The notes: a model not told the origin generated them from the letters alone. 64,000 nucleotides of DNA from Progne subis subis (GCA_022316685.1 JAKJHU010000005.1:12688707-12752706); one strand, 5' to 3'; positions 13,301 through 26,748 are shown, counted from the stretch's first letter. Numbers and translations are program-made.

Positions 13301-16035
13301 ACAGTCTCTGCACATATATTATTAAATGTTCTCTTTACTTTCCTCTCTCCTTTTAATAACTTTTCCTCTCTTTTCAAAACACGTTAAAAGCGCAGGATAA
13401 AGGGTGCTACCACATTTGTCTGTAAGCTCTTTTGCTTGCAGGTTTTGTTATTACAATTGTGGAAACTTTCATAGGTCATGTAATAGCAGTGAACCGTACT
13501 GTCCTTGTGTTGCACATCCTTTGTACATCTAGGCCAAAATAAGGATGGCAAAAGGGGCCCTCAGGGGGCACCTTCACTTAGTGAAGGCCCCCTCTGTGTG
13601 TGTGCTCATGCTCATGACACATCCTTTCGTTCGTTTATGATTCTACAAAAATGTTCTTACAGCTCTCGGAACTAAAGTAAAAGTCAAAGTGAACATCAGA
13701 ATATCTTCTCTTTGTTAAAGACAGTTTTCACAGTGGTAAGAGGTTACCAGCTGGAGCCCCTAAAATTGATATTAAATCTATTTATAAATATATTTTCAAT
13801 CTGTCTTGAAAAGCAAAAGAAGGTTTGCATGACCTCAGTTGTTGGTAATATAGCATTTTTTCAGAGAGTTCATCTGGAGCAGATAATGCAGAGAGGCATA
13901 AGTTTCTTAAGTCTCTGACTGATAAAATAGCAGGTGAAATTAAATGATGAAAAATGCAGAGATGATGGAACACATCCTGTAGTAGCTCATCCATCTGTTT
14001 ATGAATATACACATACATTACATCCAAAGCATGGGATCCCAATTTCACAAATTTTGTGTTCAGTATTCCGTTCTAGTATTGTGGCTATTAGGAAAAATGT
14101 CAAATGTTTTTAATTTTAAAGTTAATAATAGCTTTCCAAATAACCAATCCTTTCAGTGAGTGATTATAACTTTTAATTATTAAAATAAAAAAAAAATTGA
14201 TTTTATTGTTGTGGCAAGACCAATATTAGTTATTTTGACAAAAAAGGCTGGACTTCGTTTATTCTTGGCCTTACAGACAGTAAAACTGATGCTATCTAAT
14301 TTACTGCTAAGCAGTACTGACTTAATGTTATAAACCTCTTTGTGTTCATTCTTTCTGTAAACTTTCAGGACACTGAATGTTACATTTCTTCTATTGCTCT
14401 ATGTTATTCGAATGGAAATATTTTATTTAGATGAAAATCAGCAAAGATCCTGTGGTTTTCTCCTCTCTGCTGCATTCTCTTGAAGGCAAAGCTACTAAAG
14501 TCACTGACTTTGGATACTGTCTCAATTCAGGCCAACTGAAATGAAATTGTTTGCATTTAGCAGAACCAGAATGAACTAGAAATGTCCAGTTTCAGCTTGT
14601 TGCCTACACCTCTGCTATCTACTTTGGATCACACTCTCTCAAGGAAACTACTGAATATGCTTCCTAAAGTAGATAAGATCTATGTTATGTAAGGCATCAT
14701 GCCATAATGTGTTTTTAAAGCAATTTAAATGGTGACACCTGTTGCACTAAACATGATCTAGCTGTTACAGCCACACAAGTGCTGTCTTCTCTCCACAATG
14801 TCTGGAGAAGCCATGTGGAAAGCTGAGTATCAGGAACTTGGTGACACAGCTCTGACCTAAATGGTGACATAAATCCCAGTGGAATGTGTCCCTGCTGCTC
14901 TTAATGTACAGTTTCTTACTGCCTTTGTTTTACAGTACAGGATAAGGATTACTCTGCTGACAAGTAAATGTATTTGAGTGATTTGCATTTAGGATGAAAT
15001 CTCCCCTGTTTCTGTCAGAGCACATAAGACAGGGTCTCCAGAGTGTGATGAACTGCTGGTACTTGATAATTTGCTCTTGGATGTCATTAAGTTATATTTT
15101 GCTGATTAATGCTCCTGTCTGTCAATATAGAATACCTTCTTATTTTCTATCTAATTTTGTGTTACTAAAGCAAGAAGATTTTTCTAATATATTTTTTCAA
15201 GAATGAAAATACTCTCTTGCTGTGGTTCTATGTTGTTCTTATTAGTGTCTGTCCATAATACTTACTGGTGAAGCACCTTTTAGAAGGGAGGAAATAGGAA
15301 TTGGAAAATGAACTGGGTAAGCCAAAGCATCACTGTTACAGGTTTATGGTATACCTGTGGTGTCTTGTCAGAGGGAGTGAAATACTATAAGCTCATTTTT
15401 ATTCAATCACAGTAACTCAGAAAATTATTAATATTAAAAATTTCAAATACAGGACTGAGTGGAATTTTAATTTAAGATTATAACAGATGAAGATTCTCAA
15501 ATGAATGGTTTCTATCCAATTAGGTGCCAGGAAGCAAAAAATCTCACTGCAAATCTCTGTGGTGAATCAGTGTAAGACCATGGCCAGAAATACCTTTGAT
15601 AATCTTGAATGCAATGATTAATGTACAACTCAAGAGGTGACATTTTATGTCAAAAGATAAGAGCCATTTTAGTATAACAGTGCCTTTTTGTCTCAAATGA
15701 TGGTGATTGATTCCATTCTCCTGGAATGCTTCCAGCTATCACAAGTGAGTGCCTAGTTCTTTCAGGAGAAATGGGGAAATAGGTCTAAATAAAGTATCCA
15801 GCTGAAAAAAGGGAACCTCTGTTTCAGATGGGACATAGTGTCTAAAGAAAAAGAGGTCATCTTGACCACTGATTTCTTCTTTCACAGGTTACATAGTCTG
15901 AAGTTATAATGGGCTTCATTGACATTGCAGTGCACTATTTTACAAACCCAGGTTCTAACCATCTGAGAGGATAGAAGTGTGTAAAAGAATTGTGCTATGT
16001 GCATGCAATGTAAAATGCACAAAAACAGAAGTGAG

Positions 16036-16040
<5 letters not shown>
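10331..16040. other. Unassigned AT-rich DNA with minor low-complexity tracts
   Basis: An A-rich tract of AAAAC-type units lies at 10691-10722. A three-copy AGAGAAGTA-like motif lies near 12369-12396. A compact hairpin is listed separately at 13563-13593. The region around 10860-11060 could be further ancient LINE sequence but is too diverged to assert. No gene is supported. Confidence 0.45.
13563..13593. other. GC-rich inverted repeat (hairpin)
   Basis: Arms at 13563-13577 and 13581-13593 pair over 13 bp (AGGGGG plus CCTTCAC against GTGAAGG plus CCCCCT). There is a 2-nt bulge (CA) in the left arm and a 3-nt loop. It is conspicuously G/C-rich in AT-rich surroundings. A 3-nt loop and 13-bp stem are short for a microRNA precursor, and no function is implied. 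Confidence 0.8.

Positions 16041-16114
<74 letters not shown>
16041..16114 (+). repeat. Poly(A)37 followed by (AT)19 microsatellite
   Basis: A run of 37 A (16041-16077) passes directly into a pure alternating AT array to 16114. Such composites are prone to length change and sequencing error. The apparent open frames across it (lysine runs on one strand, phenylalanine and Ile-Tyr runs on the other) are artefacts of the repeat. Confidence 0.95.
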
Positions 16115-16117
<3 letters not shown>

Positions 16118-17523
16118 CCATAACTGCACAGAAGATAAACAGTCATGGCGTCCCTGCTGAGTTCACATCAGAAAATTACCTTTGTAAGGACGTGTCCTGC
16201 CCAGAGGAAATGCAGATGATGTTATAATTAAAGAAACACACAAAAAAGTGCATATGCCAGTTTATAATCTTACTAATAAGGATACTATGATTTCTACAGC
16301 CCTAAAAGCTGCAGCATAACCTCTAAGAGAAAGAATGAAGGATGTTGGATAGATTCATAATGAGCATTGCATAAAAATGGCCATGCAAATGAATTTTCAG
16401 ATACTTTAAATGTCCTAAAGGTGATGGATGAATGCAAGTATGCTGTTCTGTTACAAGAATCCACAGCCAGCAGGCATTTCTATGGCATGAGTCAAGGATC
16501 TACACAAAGCGTACAGAGAAGGAGGTCTAAGAGGTATCCTTTAAGTTTGATGATGAAATGCAGTAGTTCCTTGGGTTTGACCAGAGGCACCACACAGCTA
16601 AACTAGGCAGAATTCAAACTTCTAAGATAGAAAAGATTATGAGCTTGCTGGAGAAGGAAGAATAGTTTGATAATGAGCTGAGGTCCCTGTATATACTTCC
16701 ATCACTTACCAATCTATGTGTGTTATATAAACCCGTATCTTCTACATTTCAATATTTGTGTTAGGAGATTGTTCTGTCTATCCTGTGTAGACTGGGGGAT
16801 ACAAGAAGAGTTATTTACTTCAATATGATGCAAAACCATGATGTTGTCCACAAATATTTGTCTCTCCATGTCTTTCGTGTACAACATAAACTAAAAAATA
16901 CACGCTCTAAAAGAAAAGTAAGTGTATGAAGAATTGTTCATATATTTATCTGTTTATTGTAAGAAATGGTGTTATATACACAAATAACAACATAAACACA
17001 TAGAATAGATGCGAACACACACACATATAACAAATACAATGTCTTATGTGTCCAGTCTATCTGGTTCTCTGTGTCTTGTTCTCTGCATCAAGAGTTGAAA
17101 ATATGGGCATATGTTCCTCTTCAAGTGAACAGCTGATGTAGCTTGTGAACAGAGAGACTCAACAGAAAGGGGCTCAGCAATAGAAATGTGTGGAAATCCA
17201 TAAGGCCTGTTCTTACAGTATGACACAGTGCCTGTTACAAGGTTTTTCTTCAAAACTGTATTCTGAAAAGAAAAAAAAAAAAAAATTACTCTCTAGCCAT
17301 TTAAGCAGATAGATCCTGGGCAAAAAAAAAAAGAAAAAATATTTATGACATTCTTTATGACACCCTTTATAAATCTTGTGGTCCTGTTCTCACTCTGTTC
17401 CTCAGACCATTTGTTTGTGTCTCCCAAACATCAGGTCGTAAAAGATTTGCTAAATGGTGCAAAAAGTCTCTGGTCACTTCCATGAGGGATATTTTCATTT
17501 TCTCTTCCTTTGTTCTTCTACAG

Positions 17524-17739
17524 ATTCCAGACCAGCAGCAAATTGGCTCTGCTGTAGGGAAAGGAACTTGCCTCAATGACAGAAGATCAGGAAGGAGGAG
17601 AAGAATATCCAGAGCACAATCCTATGAATTCTTCTGGGGAACAGACTGGCCAACATGCCTGTTGAAATACAAAGAGGGAGAAAATGTGTTGAAAATGTAC
17701 CAAGAAACAGTAAATGCTTCCACATTTCCTAAAATCTGA
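17524..17739 (+). other. Exon-like open block (unconfirmed)
   Basis: A strong pyrimidine tract (17494-17520) ends in CTACAG at 17518-17523, a near-consensus splice acceptor. It is followed by a frame open for 71 codons to a stop at 17737-17739. The peptide begins IPDQQQIGSAVG, has a basic run (RSGRRRR) and then SYEFFWGTDWP; I match it to no family. A usable donor (GTAAAT at 17710) would give a 186-nt exon, or the block could be read to the stop as a terminal exon. No AATAAA lies soon after the stop, and G is only mildly enriched at codon position 1. A lncRNA exon or chance are real alternatives. Confidence 0.22.
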
Positions 17740-20700
17740 GTGTGGGGCATGCCTTAACAAGCAGACGTAGTAGAGACAGAGAAGAAAAATGGTGACATAT
17801 CAGTAATAGGGCTGTTCTAGTGTTGAGTGCTATCAACTTGGTCCCATTTCCTTTAATGAACTTCGGCTGATAGAGTAAGTTTCAGACTCCATCACATGCA
17901 TAAGTATGTGCTCTGCTGGTTTTGTATGGACTGTAGAGACTACAGAGGGATTTAATATACATAGGGTATTGAGACAGCTGGGGAGAAACCAGCAGTACAA
18001 TTTCAAGACATGATATGTCTTTTAAGAGCCAAGAGATGAGGTCTGACTGAATCAGCTCTGCAGTATTTGCTGGATGTAGGATGATGGAAGATTCAGCTAA
18101 CACTGGATATATACTGATACTCTTTATTCCTCCTCATGATTCTTCATGCCCTGCCTCACTGGCCTCATGGCCTGTCCTAAGATTATGCAGAGAGGGGACA
18201 GTAAACTGTTTTAGCTCTTAAATGTTAAAACATGTAACTTTTCCAGTTTACATGACAATATATGTTCATGGAATTGGAAGGCAGATCCCACACCTCCTGA
18301 AGACATTGGAATGTTTGCTCTCAGAGAGGCTTGTAGGTCTAGTCAGGTGGTCACGGCCACTATATCTGAGTGACAGCTATGGTTTAAAAGAGCTGCACTC
18401 CAGATAGCTACAACATGATATAAAAAAAATCCTGATGGCCCTGCTTCGAATTATACCCACTGCATAAATAAAAATTGAAGATACCTGTCAATATAGGCAG
18501 AAGGAGCAAAATTATCAGACTTCATCTTTTAAAACACATAATCATAGAGTTAATGTAAATCAGGAGTCCCTTCTAACCTGCTCTATGATAAGCAAAGTAT
18601 GAGTTAGGTGTCTGAGCCCATTTCGCCTGTGTCCCCATGAAGAGTGTGTTTTCAGAATCTTTCCTGCCTTGGTTTTGGCTGACTTCTTTGGTTCCAGCTT
18701 CACTTTGATGTGAGTCAGCTGTGGGTTTGAAGTCTCTAGGATGATGTATGCATTTTGGCAGGGAGGGGCATGGTCAGTGTCAGAAGAGGGCAACACACCT
18801 GATGACAGCTGGCTGCCTTCCACACCAAGGCATCCCAACATACTGCTTCCTGTCCCAGGTAATTAACTTTCTTACTGTATGAAATCTTTATGCTCACAAG
18901 AGATGAGTGTTGCAGAACACTTAGCACAAACTGATATTTCATAAGGACATAGTAAACCAACAGATATTAGAGGAAGAAGCCTGTGATGCTAATCACAAAT
19001 ATGATTAGTTGCCTAAAATATTCCCCCCAGGATACTTCAAAATGTTTGCTTGCAGTATTACATGGCTGGATATATTTTTCTTCAGCACATGATTGATCAC
19101 TAGCACTCAGAATATGGAAACATCCCATTGCCCATCAGTCTAGTCTTTTCTACCTTCATGCTTCAGTGTGATGCTCAGTTCATCATGCAGCTATATAAGA
19201 GCCATTTACTATTTACCTGCAATGTCTTCCATTTCAGAACCTGGGTATTCACCAGCCATTTCCCTTTTAATTCTGCTACTTTTCTGAATTAAATTGAAGC
19301 TTAGCCTCATTCTTCCTACTGGCTTAAGACTTTTACAATAACAACCTCCCAGCTGAGCAGCAGTGCCACTGGAGACAGCTAGCTGCCTTTTATATCCATA
19401 AATTCCCATTCTTCACCTGAACACTTTTATGGCAAAAGATTTGGCTTGTGTCATAATTTGTCCTACAGCATTTGCACTTACACACACTGCCACAAATTTT
19501 TACTTGGTGACTGCAGACTCAGGAGTTACTAACTCAGCTTTTTGTTGAATGACATTTCGGTTGCTGAATTGCACATTATGGGTGCTGATGAGTTATTTCA
19601 TTAATGTCAAACAAATCATGACAAACACTTTCCAAAATAATTCTGTAAAGTAGCTTTTAATCAGATGGTTTTTTTCTAGAAGGTAGTAGATATCCTGAAT
19701 TCCCAACAATTGCTGTCTATTAAACCCCAATGTACACTTCCAGCTGAATACTGTCAACTGTGACACTTGTCTGGGAAAGTGCTTCAAGTTACTTAATAGG
19801 GAGAATGTACTTCCTGAAAAGTACAGTTTCTTCAGCCCTATTGTAGCTTTGTGCCCTCTGATGATCATATTACCATTCAAGATATATTTTTTCAAGTAGG
19901 AAATGAAGGTTATCAATTTATTTAGTCAAAATGTCAGAAAATATCCTCCCAAATATTCTGTCTATATTTTACTGTGTTTATTTATCTCTCTCCTCCAAAT
20001 AACATTTTTTTCAATACACAAGGTGTTTTCAACCCTGATTTTCACAGTCAATTTAAGATCTCAGTACTACATAATGCTTTAAGTTTTTATCATTCTTGCT
20101 ACATTTTTGTTAACTTACTGTGTAAAATTAAAAATGTTGTTTAAGTAACTGCATCATCTAGAGCAAAGCGGTGATTAAGTGTTCTCTCAGGTCAATAAAT
20201 CTCACCAAAATCCATCTACCAATAGGTATGTGCATGAAGTATGTTAGGTTTCAGAAGAGCCCAGCCAGTACTGGGGAAATATTCAGTTTCCTCATGAGAA
20301 ATACTAGGCAAAGAGGTTTTTATTAAAATTTTGTGAAGAAGAGCTTGTTTCACATTCCAGCAGTAACATAGACTTCTGAGTGTTTAAATTCTCAGCTGCT
20401 GATGCTGAAAATTCAAGGGAAGATAAACATTGCAGTGGAAAAATCTCCTTCCTAATTGAGGATATTTTGTGGCTTGAAACATCATAAGCAGTCATTATTT
20501 AGCCAGAATCCAACCCGAAATACCAGCTGTGCGAACTTATTAACACATCCTTTAGTTTATGGTGACTCATTACACAGGGGCAACATATGAACAATTACCC
20601 TTGCCATTCTGTTCAGTTTAATTATGTGAGATTTGATAAGACTGGTTGTTGTTGCAAATGAGAACACAGGGACAGCAGGAATCTAAAACCATGATAGAAA

Positions 20701-21149
20701 TGCATGCATATTCATAAAGCTTCTACATATGATTTTGCTGAATGGTAAGAACATTTCCATAGTGTTTTGCATATGTATTGCCTACTCCACCTAACTGACA
20801 GTGTAATTTATGGAAGCCATTGGATTGCAATGTGTAGCATGCACCTTTGAGTTAAACTTGCATTAAAAGTGTCTTAAATTGTGGATTGTCAGGGTAACCA
20901 CAAGAGATAGAACCATTTCTTTTCAAGAGATGACTAAGAGAGTAGGCAAGCTATGCCTACAGTGTCAGTCAGACTAATTACAAGAACTCACTGCAGGGTT
21001 TACTGTGACAGGGTAGAACAATTAAGCCTGTGATCATGCTTTCAGGAACAGATAATTCCAATAATTCCTGATACTTCAGCTGAAGACAAAAATTTCTTTG
21101 TTCCACCTGATCAGTTCAGCAGTGAAATGTCAGGAGGGCTTAGCTCTTC

Positions 21150-21151
<2 letters not shown>

Positions 21152-21194
<43 letters not shown>
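21152..21194 (+). repeat. Poly(A) tract, 43 A
   Basis: An uninterrupted run of 43 A. No recognisable retroposed sequence or target duplication is visible beside it. Confidence 0.97.
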
Positions 21195-21197
<3 letters not shown>

Positions 21198-22738
21198 GCA
21201 CAACTGTTTATTTCTGAATCTTTAGCCAACATTTTCACCAGATCATCCAAGAATACTTTTTGTCCAGGTTACTTTCAACTCCTGGCCAGTTAAATGAGAA
21301 TTCGATGGGCTCTTATGTCATGTTGCTAAGGGTTAGGAGGAATCAGGCTTCATTCTCTACTGCCTAGAACTCTTTAAAATAATTCACATCTGTCTGAAAG
21401 CTTTGTTGAGAACTCTCAAAAATATCAGTTATTCGTCCTCTATTTTTACATGTACTATGCTCTGTATTGACAATAGGATGATGATGATGAATGACATCCT
21501 ACAGTTCTAATGTATAGATAATTTAATGTTATTTTTACTGCAGGTAATTTTTATTGCAGATTATTTATTTATACATGAGTAAGCATTCAGATAAAATTTC
21601 TATCAGCTTGAAATAATAAATTAATAGAAATAGAATTGTACTTTTATAGTATTTTTCTGGGCATCAGGAGACTTAAGTTCATTGCCCCATTCATTCCAAG
21701 AAAGAATAAATCCTTTGGGATATGTTTGGGTACCCTATAGCTTTTGAACCATTCAAAATTTCTTTTGAATTAATTTGAGGAATTTCTGTTAGTAAGACTT
21801 GTGCGTGGATGACTAATCAGACAATACATCGGAAAGAAGTGAGTTTTTCAACGTCTTCTCCATGCCTCAAATAGAGTGGCAAAATTGGGTAAAGATCAAA
21901 TACAATGTTCCAGTATACAGAGACGAAATAAAAAATATGAGCAATGCTTTGTAATGAAAATCTTTACATCTGCTTCAGATCTCATCATTACTTCTTCTCA
22001 CTGCATTTCTTTCCCTCTATGCGTCATCCTATTGTTGTACTTTGGAAAAGCTTGTTCTCAGTTAGGGTGTACATTGCTATGTAAGTCCTTTATTCATACT
22101 AAGTCAAGTGTGTTCCCTTAATTATATCTGATCCTACATCACTGCAGCTAAAGAGGAACTGTTAAATGTAGGATAGTTCTAAGGCATCAAGCCTAAGGAA
22201 ATCATTATATTGGATATTATAACTTACTACTCTACTAACTTTAAACCATACTAGTGGAATAATCCAATTAAAGTCTTCTCTCTGTCACCTCCTTAAATTC
22301 CAGCATAAGAAGTCTGTATTCATTTTAGCTCAAAATTCAGGAAATGGTTGCTGTGATACTTGAGGCAACACATTTTTTAAGAAGGCTTACATAAATCTGA
22401 CAGCCTTCTAGGCATTAGAGCTGTCTGTCCTTTCATTTAGGGTCAACAAAATCCCATTAAATTGCTAATCAAGCAGTCTAAGTAATCGCAATAAAATCCC
22501 TGTACTAATGCAAAAGAAACTACACTCACAGAGATATCTGAAACTGAGTCAATGTTAGTTAGTGGGCAAGATGGTTTCCACTGGAATAAAATGAACAGCA
22601 AAAGCATTCCATTAAAAATAGCACCATAATGCACAGAGAGAAAAAGAAAATTTCACAGTCTAATTTTGCCATCTCCTAACTTCCGTGATACTGGTAGCAA
22701 TTAATCTCTAAACAAATGTTTGTCTGTTTATTCCCTAG

Positions 22739-22783
22739 ACCTGCAAGCAGCCATCTGTTTCCTGTGCAGAGCAAAGACAATAT
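22739..22783 (+). other. Candidate 45-nt microexon
   Basis: A pyrimidine-rich run ending in TTCCCTAG (22731-22738) is a good acceptor, and GTAAGTA at 22784-22790 is a near-perfect donor. The 45 nt between are open in all three frames and a multiple of three. The two good splice signals are what make it notable; so short a block carries no protein-family information. It could be a lncRNA exon or a chance pair. Confidence 0.2.
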
Positions 22784-23791
22784 GTAAGTACTTCCTAAAA
22801 TATATGACATGGATGGCTTATATTGGTATAACACAAGCAAACAAAGAAAAATTAAAAAAAACCAGAAGAAACTGAGGGATCAATTAATATTCATTTGCAT
22901 GGAGTTTACTTGTAAAAATAAGTTACAGTGCTAAATGCTAACTTGTTGTGCACTGAAGAGATTTGCAATAGCCATAAAAACAAATGTAGGACAACTAGTT
23001 AGACATGGCAGAATTGTTTCCACAAGATTTGGAAGTGCCAGTTACTAAGATATTTAATAGTGTATTCATCAGATATTTATGAGTACTTGTGAAAATTTCT
23101 TTCATTTCAGATACAAATGTGATGCTATACACTTCTCACAATATTTTTCTTTATTGTTATTTTAGTTTTCTGCCTTGAATATATAAGAATAAAGCCTTGA
23201 GTCTTTCTCTGACCCTACAGACCTTTGTTTTTGCATTAGGTCTCTCTTTTATTTCTTTCTAAGTTGTATTTCTTGCTTCTTATGCAATGTTCAACTTCTT
23301 GGGTGTCACATGCTAATGTAGATGGTTGTGGAATCATGATAATAAGTATGATTATTCTGTGAGCCATGGAACTGATGAAGCTTGGCTGCCTGTGGTAGGA
23401 ATTATTACTGTTTATGGAGCTGCTAATGCCACATGAAGTTTTCATGCTGCTGGAGTTCTCATACTAGCTCTCTCTTATATGGCTCTTCAGTGTCTGTAAT
23501 AAAATTCATGCCATGCTCTTTTTCTTTTCAGGGCACTAATAGGGTCATTCATCCAGCCTATTTTCATGACAGATGTAGGTTGCTTATGCCTTTGAAGCCA
23601 CTGTTCATCTGTCAAATCAGCTGAAATTGTCCAAAAGGTGTTAAATGGAAAATGTGCATAGACAGAGAATTGTGTTTGCATATAAAAACACATGAAAAGT
23701 ACTATTTCATGAATCTTATCACTTTCGATATCTGGACCAAAAATGCAATCTAAGTCAAGATAGGGAGCACATTTTCCAGAGGTATAAGCTT

Positions 23792-23814
23792 AAAAAAAAA
23801 AAAAAAAAAAAAAA
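23792..23814 (+). repeat. Poly(A) tract, 23 A
   Basis: An uninterrupted run of 23 A, immediately followed by TTTCAG. No associated retroposon is visible. Confidence 0.95.
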
Positions 23815-24918
23815 TTTCAGATATTATTTTAGAAACTCAAGCATATCCTATCCAGCCTCCAGCAGCCTTTCCCTAAGTATCTTATGTAGCATCTGTTTAC
23901 AACTGCCCTCATGGCTGTCTTTGATTGCCAGATCATCTGCAATAAAAATAAATGCCTGTGTTTGGACAATTGAATCACTCCCTTAGAATTCTGGTTCTTC
24001 AAGATAGTGAATATCTTCATAGAGATAATGGTGCCACTCTAACTGTGACTGTTATGGGAATGACAGCAGTAGTTGTCAACGTAAATAACTTTCCCCCTCA
24101 TCATCTCAACAGGGACATTGCATTTGAGGCTTCTTGAAACAAGGATTTACAGATTTTTATAAACACAGGCAGTATAAATAGCTGATTCTGTTAATAGCAA
24201 TTTTCTGCCCTCCTGTGCAGTTCTTAATTTCTTCCCTTTCCATTAAGCCTTTCCTCCAAAATTTAGAGGAGTTTAGTACCAGAAAAATTCCAAATTGTTT
24301 CCCTTAGGCTTAAAGGGAATAGTGTCATCCATATAGGATATTTCCTTATTTATTATCCCTTCAGGTTTCAAGCAACATGGCTGGAGAGACAGGATACTAA
24401 TCAAGTTGTCATCCTCCACATTTCCTTTGTTTGTAAATCTCACCACCATTGACATAATGAATGACTTTTTGTAGGCTAACAGCTTTCTTAGGAGTTCTCC
24501 AAGGATGAGGTGGATGGAGAGCCTCTTTGCTAACTCTCTCTATTTAAATTTCACCTAAAATAAAAAAAAAAAAAAGGAACATTGAAAATTGTGGGTGTTC
24601 AGATGAAAATGAAGGCATCTTTTTCAGAAACAAAAGAAACCCAAACAAAGCAAAGAAATAAAACAAGCTGTCCTTCCTGTTGAAATGGTTCTTATGTGGG
24701 GAAGAAGATTTCTAAAGATCAGTAAGAGAAAGGAACAATAACAAAATGAGTGTGACTTTCCAGGTTAAGAGGGTCATCTCTGTGATCATTGCCATAGATA
24801 TGCTCTGGATTAAATTTTTAACCCATAAAATTTGTCAAAAGCCTGGAACCCAGCACTTCTATTTGCTCTCAGAGCTAATTTCTTTAGCTTGACACACTCA
24901 GTTCTTGATGGTTGTCTG

Positions 24919-25100
24919 TGTTGGAGCCAGCTGACATTGGCTCCATCTGACACAGGGGAAGCTTCTAATACCTTCTCAGAGAAGCCACTGCTCTACTCCC
25001 CCGGTAGAGAAACCTTGCCAAGTAAACCAAATATAGCTGTGGAGGGACATGGGCCTGCCTTGAGTGCATCATTGGAGAGGCAGTTATTGTACAAATTTTT
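24919..25100 (+). mobile_element. Probable LTR fragment of an endogenous retrovirus-like element
   Basis: The block starts near TGTTGGAGCCAGCTGAC. It contains 'gacacaggggaagcttcta' followed by 'accttctcagagaagccac' and 'aaaccttgccaagtaaacc'. This is a run of phrases I associate with bird ERV LTRs. It is GC-richer than its surroundings. A 90-residue frame over it (24832-25104) shows no viral protein motif and is read as noncoding LTR sequence. No partner LTR, internal region or target duplication was found, so it is probably a truncated solo LTR. Confidence 0.42.
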
Positions 25101-25549
25101 CTGAAGGAAACTCAGACTTGACTCTTACAACTGTTTTTGGCCTTGTTGTTACATCAGTGATACCCAGTGATATCTTCAGTACTCCTGTATCCATTTACAT
25201 TTGGCTGTTATTGCAGAGTATTTTTCTTCATGAAAACCACTGCAATTACATATTTGAAAGCTATAATCCTGACAACCATTTTCTCATATTCAGTTGCTTT
25301 CGTTCAATTTTTCAGGTTTGCTGATAAAATCTGTTCTGCTGATATTTGACCATATTACATCATTATTCTTTACCCATGCTGGAAGAACTTCAGTTGCTCA
25401 AGATGTGCACTCTCAACCAATGGGACTTCCAATGCTTTATTGTAACAAGAGGCTGAAAGTTCATGCATCTTTGTTTATCTGTTCTTATGTTTGAAAGATC
25501 GTGGTGACCAGGAGAGACATCTGAGGCCTGTAAAAAAGCAAACATCTCT
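25101..25549. other. Unassigned DNA between an LTR fragment and a CR1
   Basis: AT-rich, with short overlapping frames that show no family motif. The left part may still be LTR. Confidence 0.4.
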
Positions 25550-26085
25550 TTTGTCTTTACAAAGGACAAGACAGAGGATCTGGGAAATTAAAAGGCAGGC
25601 AGTTTCACCTTGACCTTAAGGAAGGTTATGAAGCAAATAAGCCTGGAAAACATTTGCAAATACATGAAAATTAGGAAAGTAAATGGGCATAGTCAGCATA
25701 GATTGATGAAGAGGAAAGCAAAATAACCAACCGGCATACCTTCTATGATAAGATGATTATTTTGATGGACGTGAGGAGAACAGGATGCACTCCTTACACT
25801 GACTTTAGCAAGGCTTTTTATCTCCCCTAACATCCTAATTGACAAACTAACAAAACACTGAGTGGAGAATGAGTGCAGCTAAAAAGTGCAGCTGCACTCA
25901 GATGGTTGTGATAAGTGACAGAAAGTCCAGCTGGAGACAAGGAACTACTGGTGTGCTGCAAGGCTTGACTCTGGAATCAATACTGGTTAGCATCTTTGTT
26001 AAAATCCTGGTGAGGGGACAAAGAGTATTCACAGCAAATTTGCTAGTGATACAAAATTGGAAGTGTGTAATTTGGTGTATTAATT
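25550..26085 (+). mobile_element. Degraded sense CR1 LINE, reverse-transcriptase region of ORF2
   Basis: Read on the plus strand, CR1 ORF2 landmarks occur in order: 'agcctggaaaacatttgca' (about 25640), 'accttctatgataagatg' (25739-25756), 'gactttagcaaggctttt' (25801-25818), 'taacatcctaattgacaaac' (about 25829) and 'cagcaaatttgctagtgata' (26032-26051). The 'DFSKAF'-type peptide is the CR1 reverse-transcriptase segment. Many stops and frameshifts show it is dead. The 3' part beyond about 26085 is no longer recognisable, so the right edge is approximate. Confidence 0.72.
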
Positions 26086-26748
26086 TGGAGCATATTACAG
26101 ATGCAGTAACAGGCAGGGTACATTTTCTCTGTATGCATGTTCAGCAAACATTATTATTTGAACCATTCTCATAATGGGTATGCATATAGGCAAGAGCCAA
26201 AGGAAGAAAAAGATCAATACAAATTCTAACTCATTTTGGACTAAATGTCTGAAATATTTAAGATTCACAAAGGATATATTTTTGTATGCCATTTGCATGT
26301 ATTTGACTGGATCAAAAATAGTTCTTGAAACTAGAATGAGCAGGTTTTCTAAGATAATTTTCTCAATACCTCTTCAAAGTCCTCTTGGGGAAAGAGCAGG
26401 GAAATTATATTTCAGAGCCAATCAGAAGTTCAGCAGTAGCTGTACACATGCTGGGAAATCAACCCTTTACTCAAATAGTGGCACTTGTACTTTCAATGAA
26501 TACAGAAAAGAAATATAGAAATAAAGCTGTTATGAGAAACTCAGATTTCTATTTGCAGTCTACATAGTCCTTCTGTTTTCAAATAGTAATTTTAAGTCAT
26601 TGTTTTGCACAAGGACATATAGGTCTTTTATGATCCCAGCAAAAAAGTCTCTGAAGCTCTACAAAGTATCCTTTAAAATACTATGCATTAGAGGTAACAC
26701 TGTAAAGAAAGAAAGAAGAAGACACATAATCTTACATCCCTTTAAATG
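26086..26748. other. Unassigned, possibly degraded LINE 3' sequence
   Basis: Open plus-strand frames (to about 26518) lie just after the CR1 reverse-transcriptase segment. They may derive from its eroded 3' part, but I cannot align them. No gene is called. Confidence 0.35.

Larger units (their letters stand above)
16115..24900. other. Unassigned AT-rich DNA containing two exon-like blocks
   Basis: No complete gene or repeat family recognised. Exon-like blocks at 17524-17709 and 22739-22783 and poly(A) tracts at 21152-21194 and 23792-23814 are given separately. A roughly 30-base stretch at 18563-18590 resembles a sense CR1 3' tail but is too short to call. Confidence 0.45.

Noticed and set aside
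15882..16227. Lys-, Phe- and Ile/Tyr-rich open frames
   Set aside because: Artefacts of the poly(A) and (AT)n composite repeat.
18563..18592. Short phrase resembling a sense CR1 3' tail (gtcccttctaacctg then ctatgat)
   Set aside because: Only about 30 bases match and there is no recognisable LINE sequence upstream.
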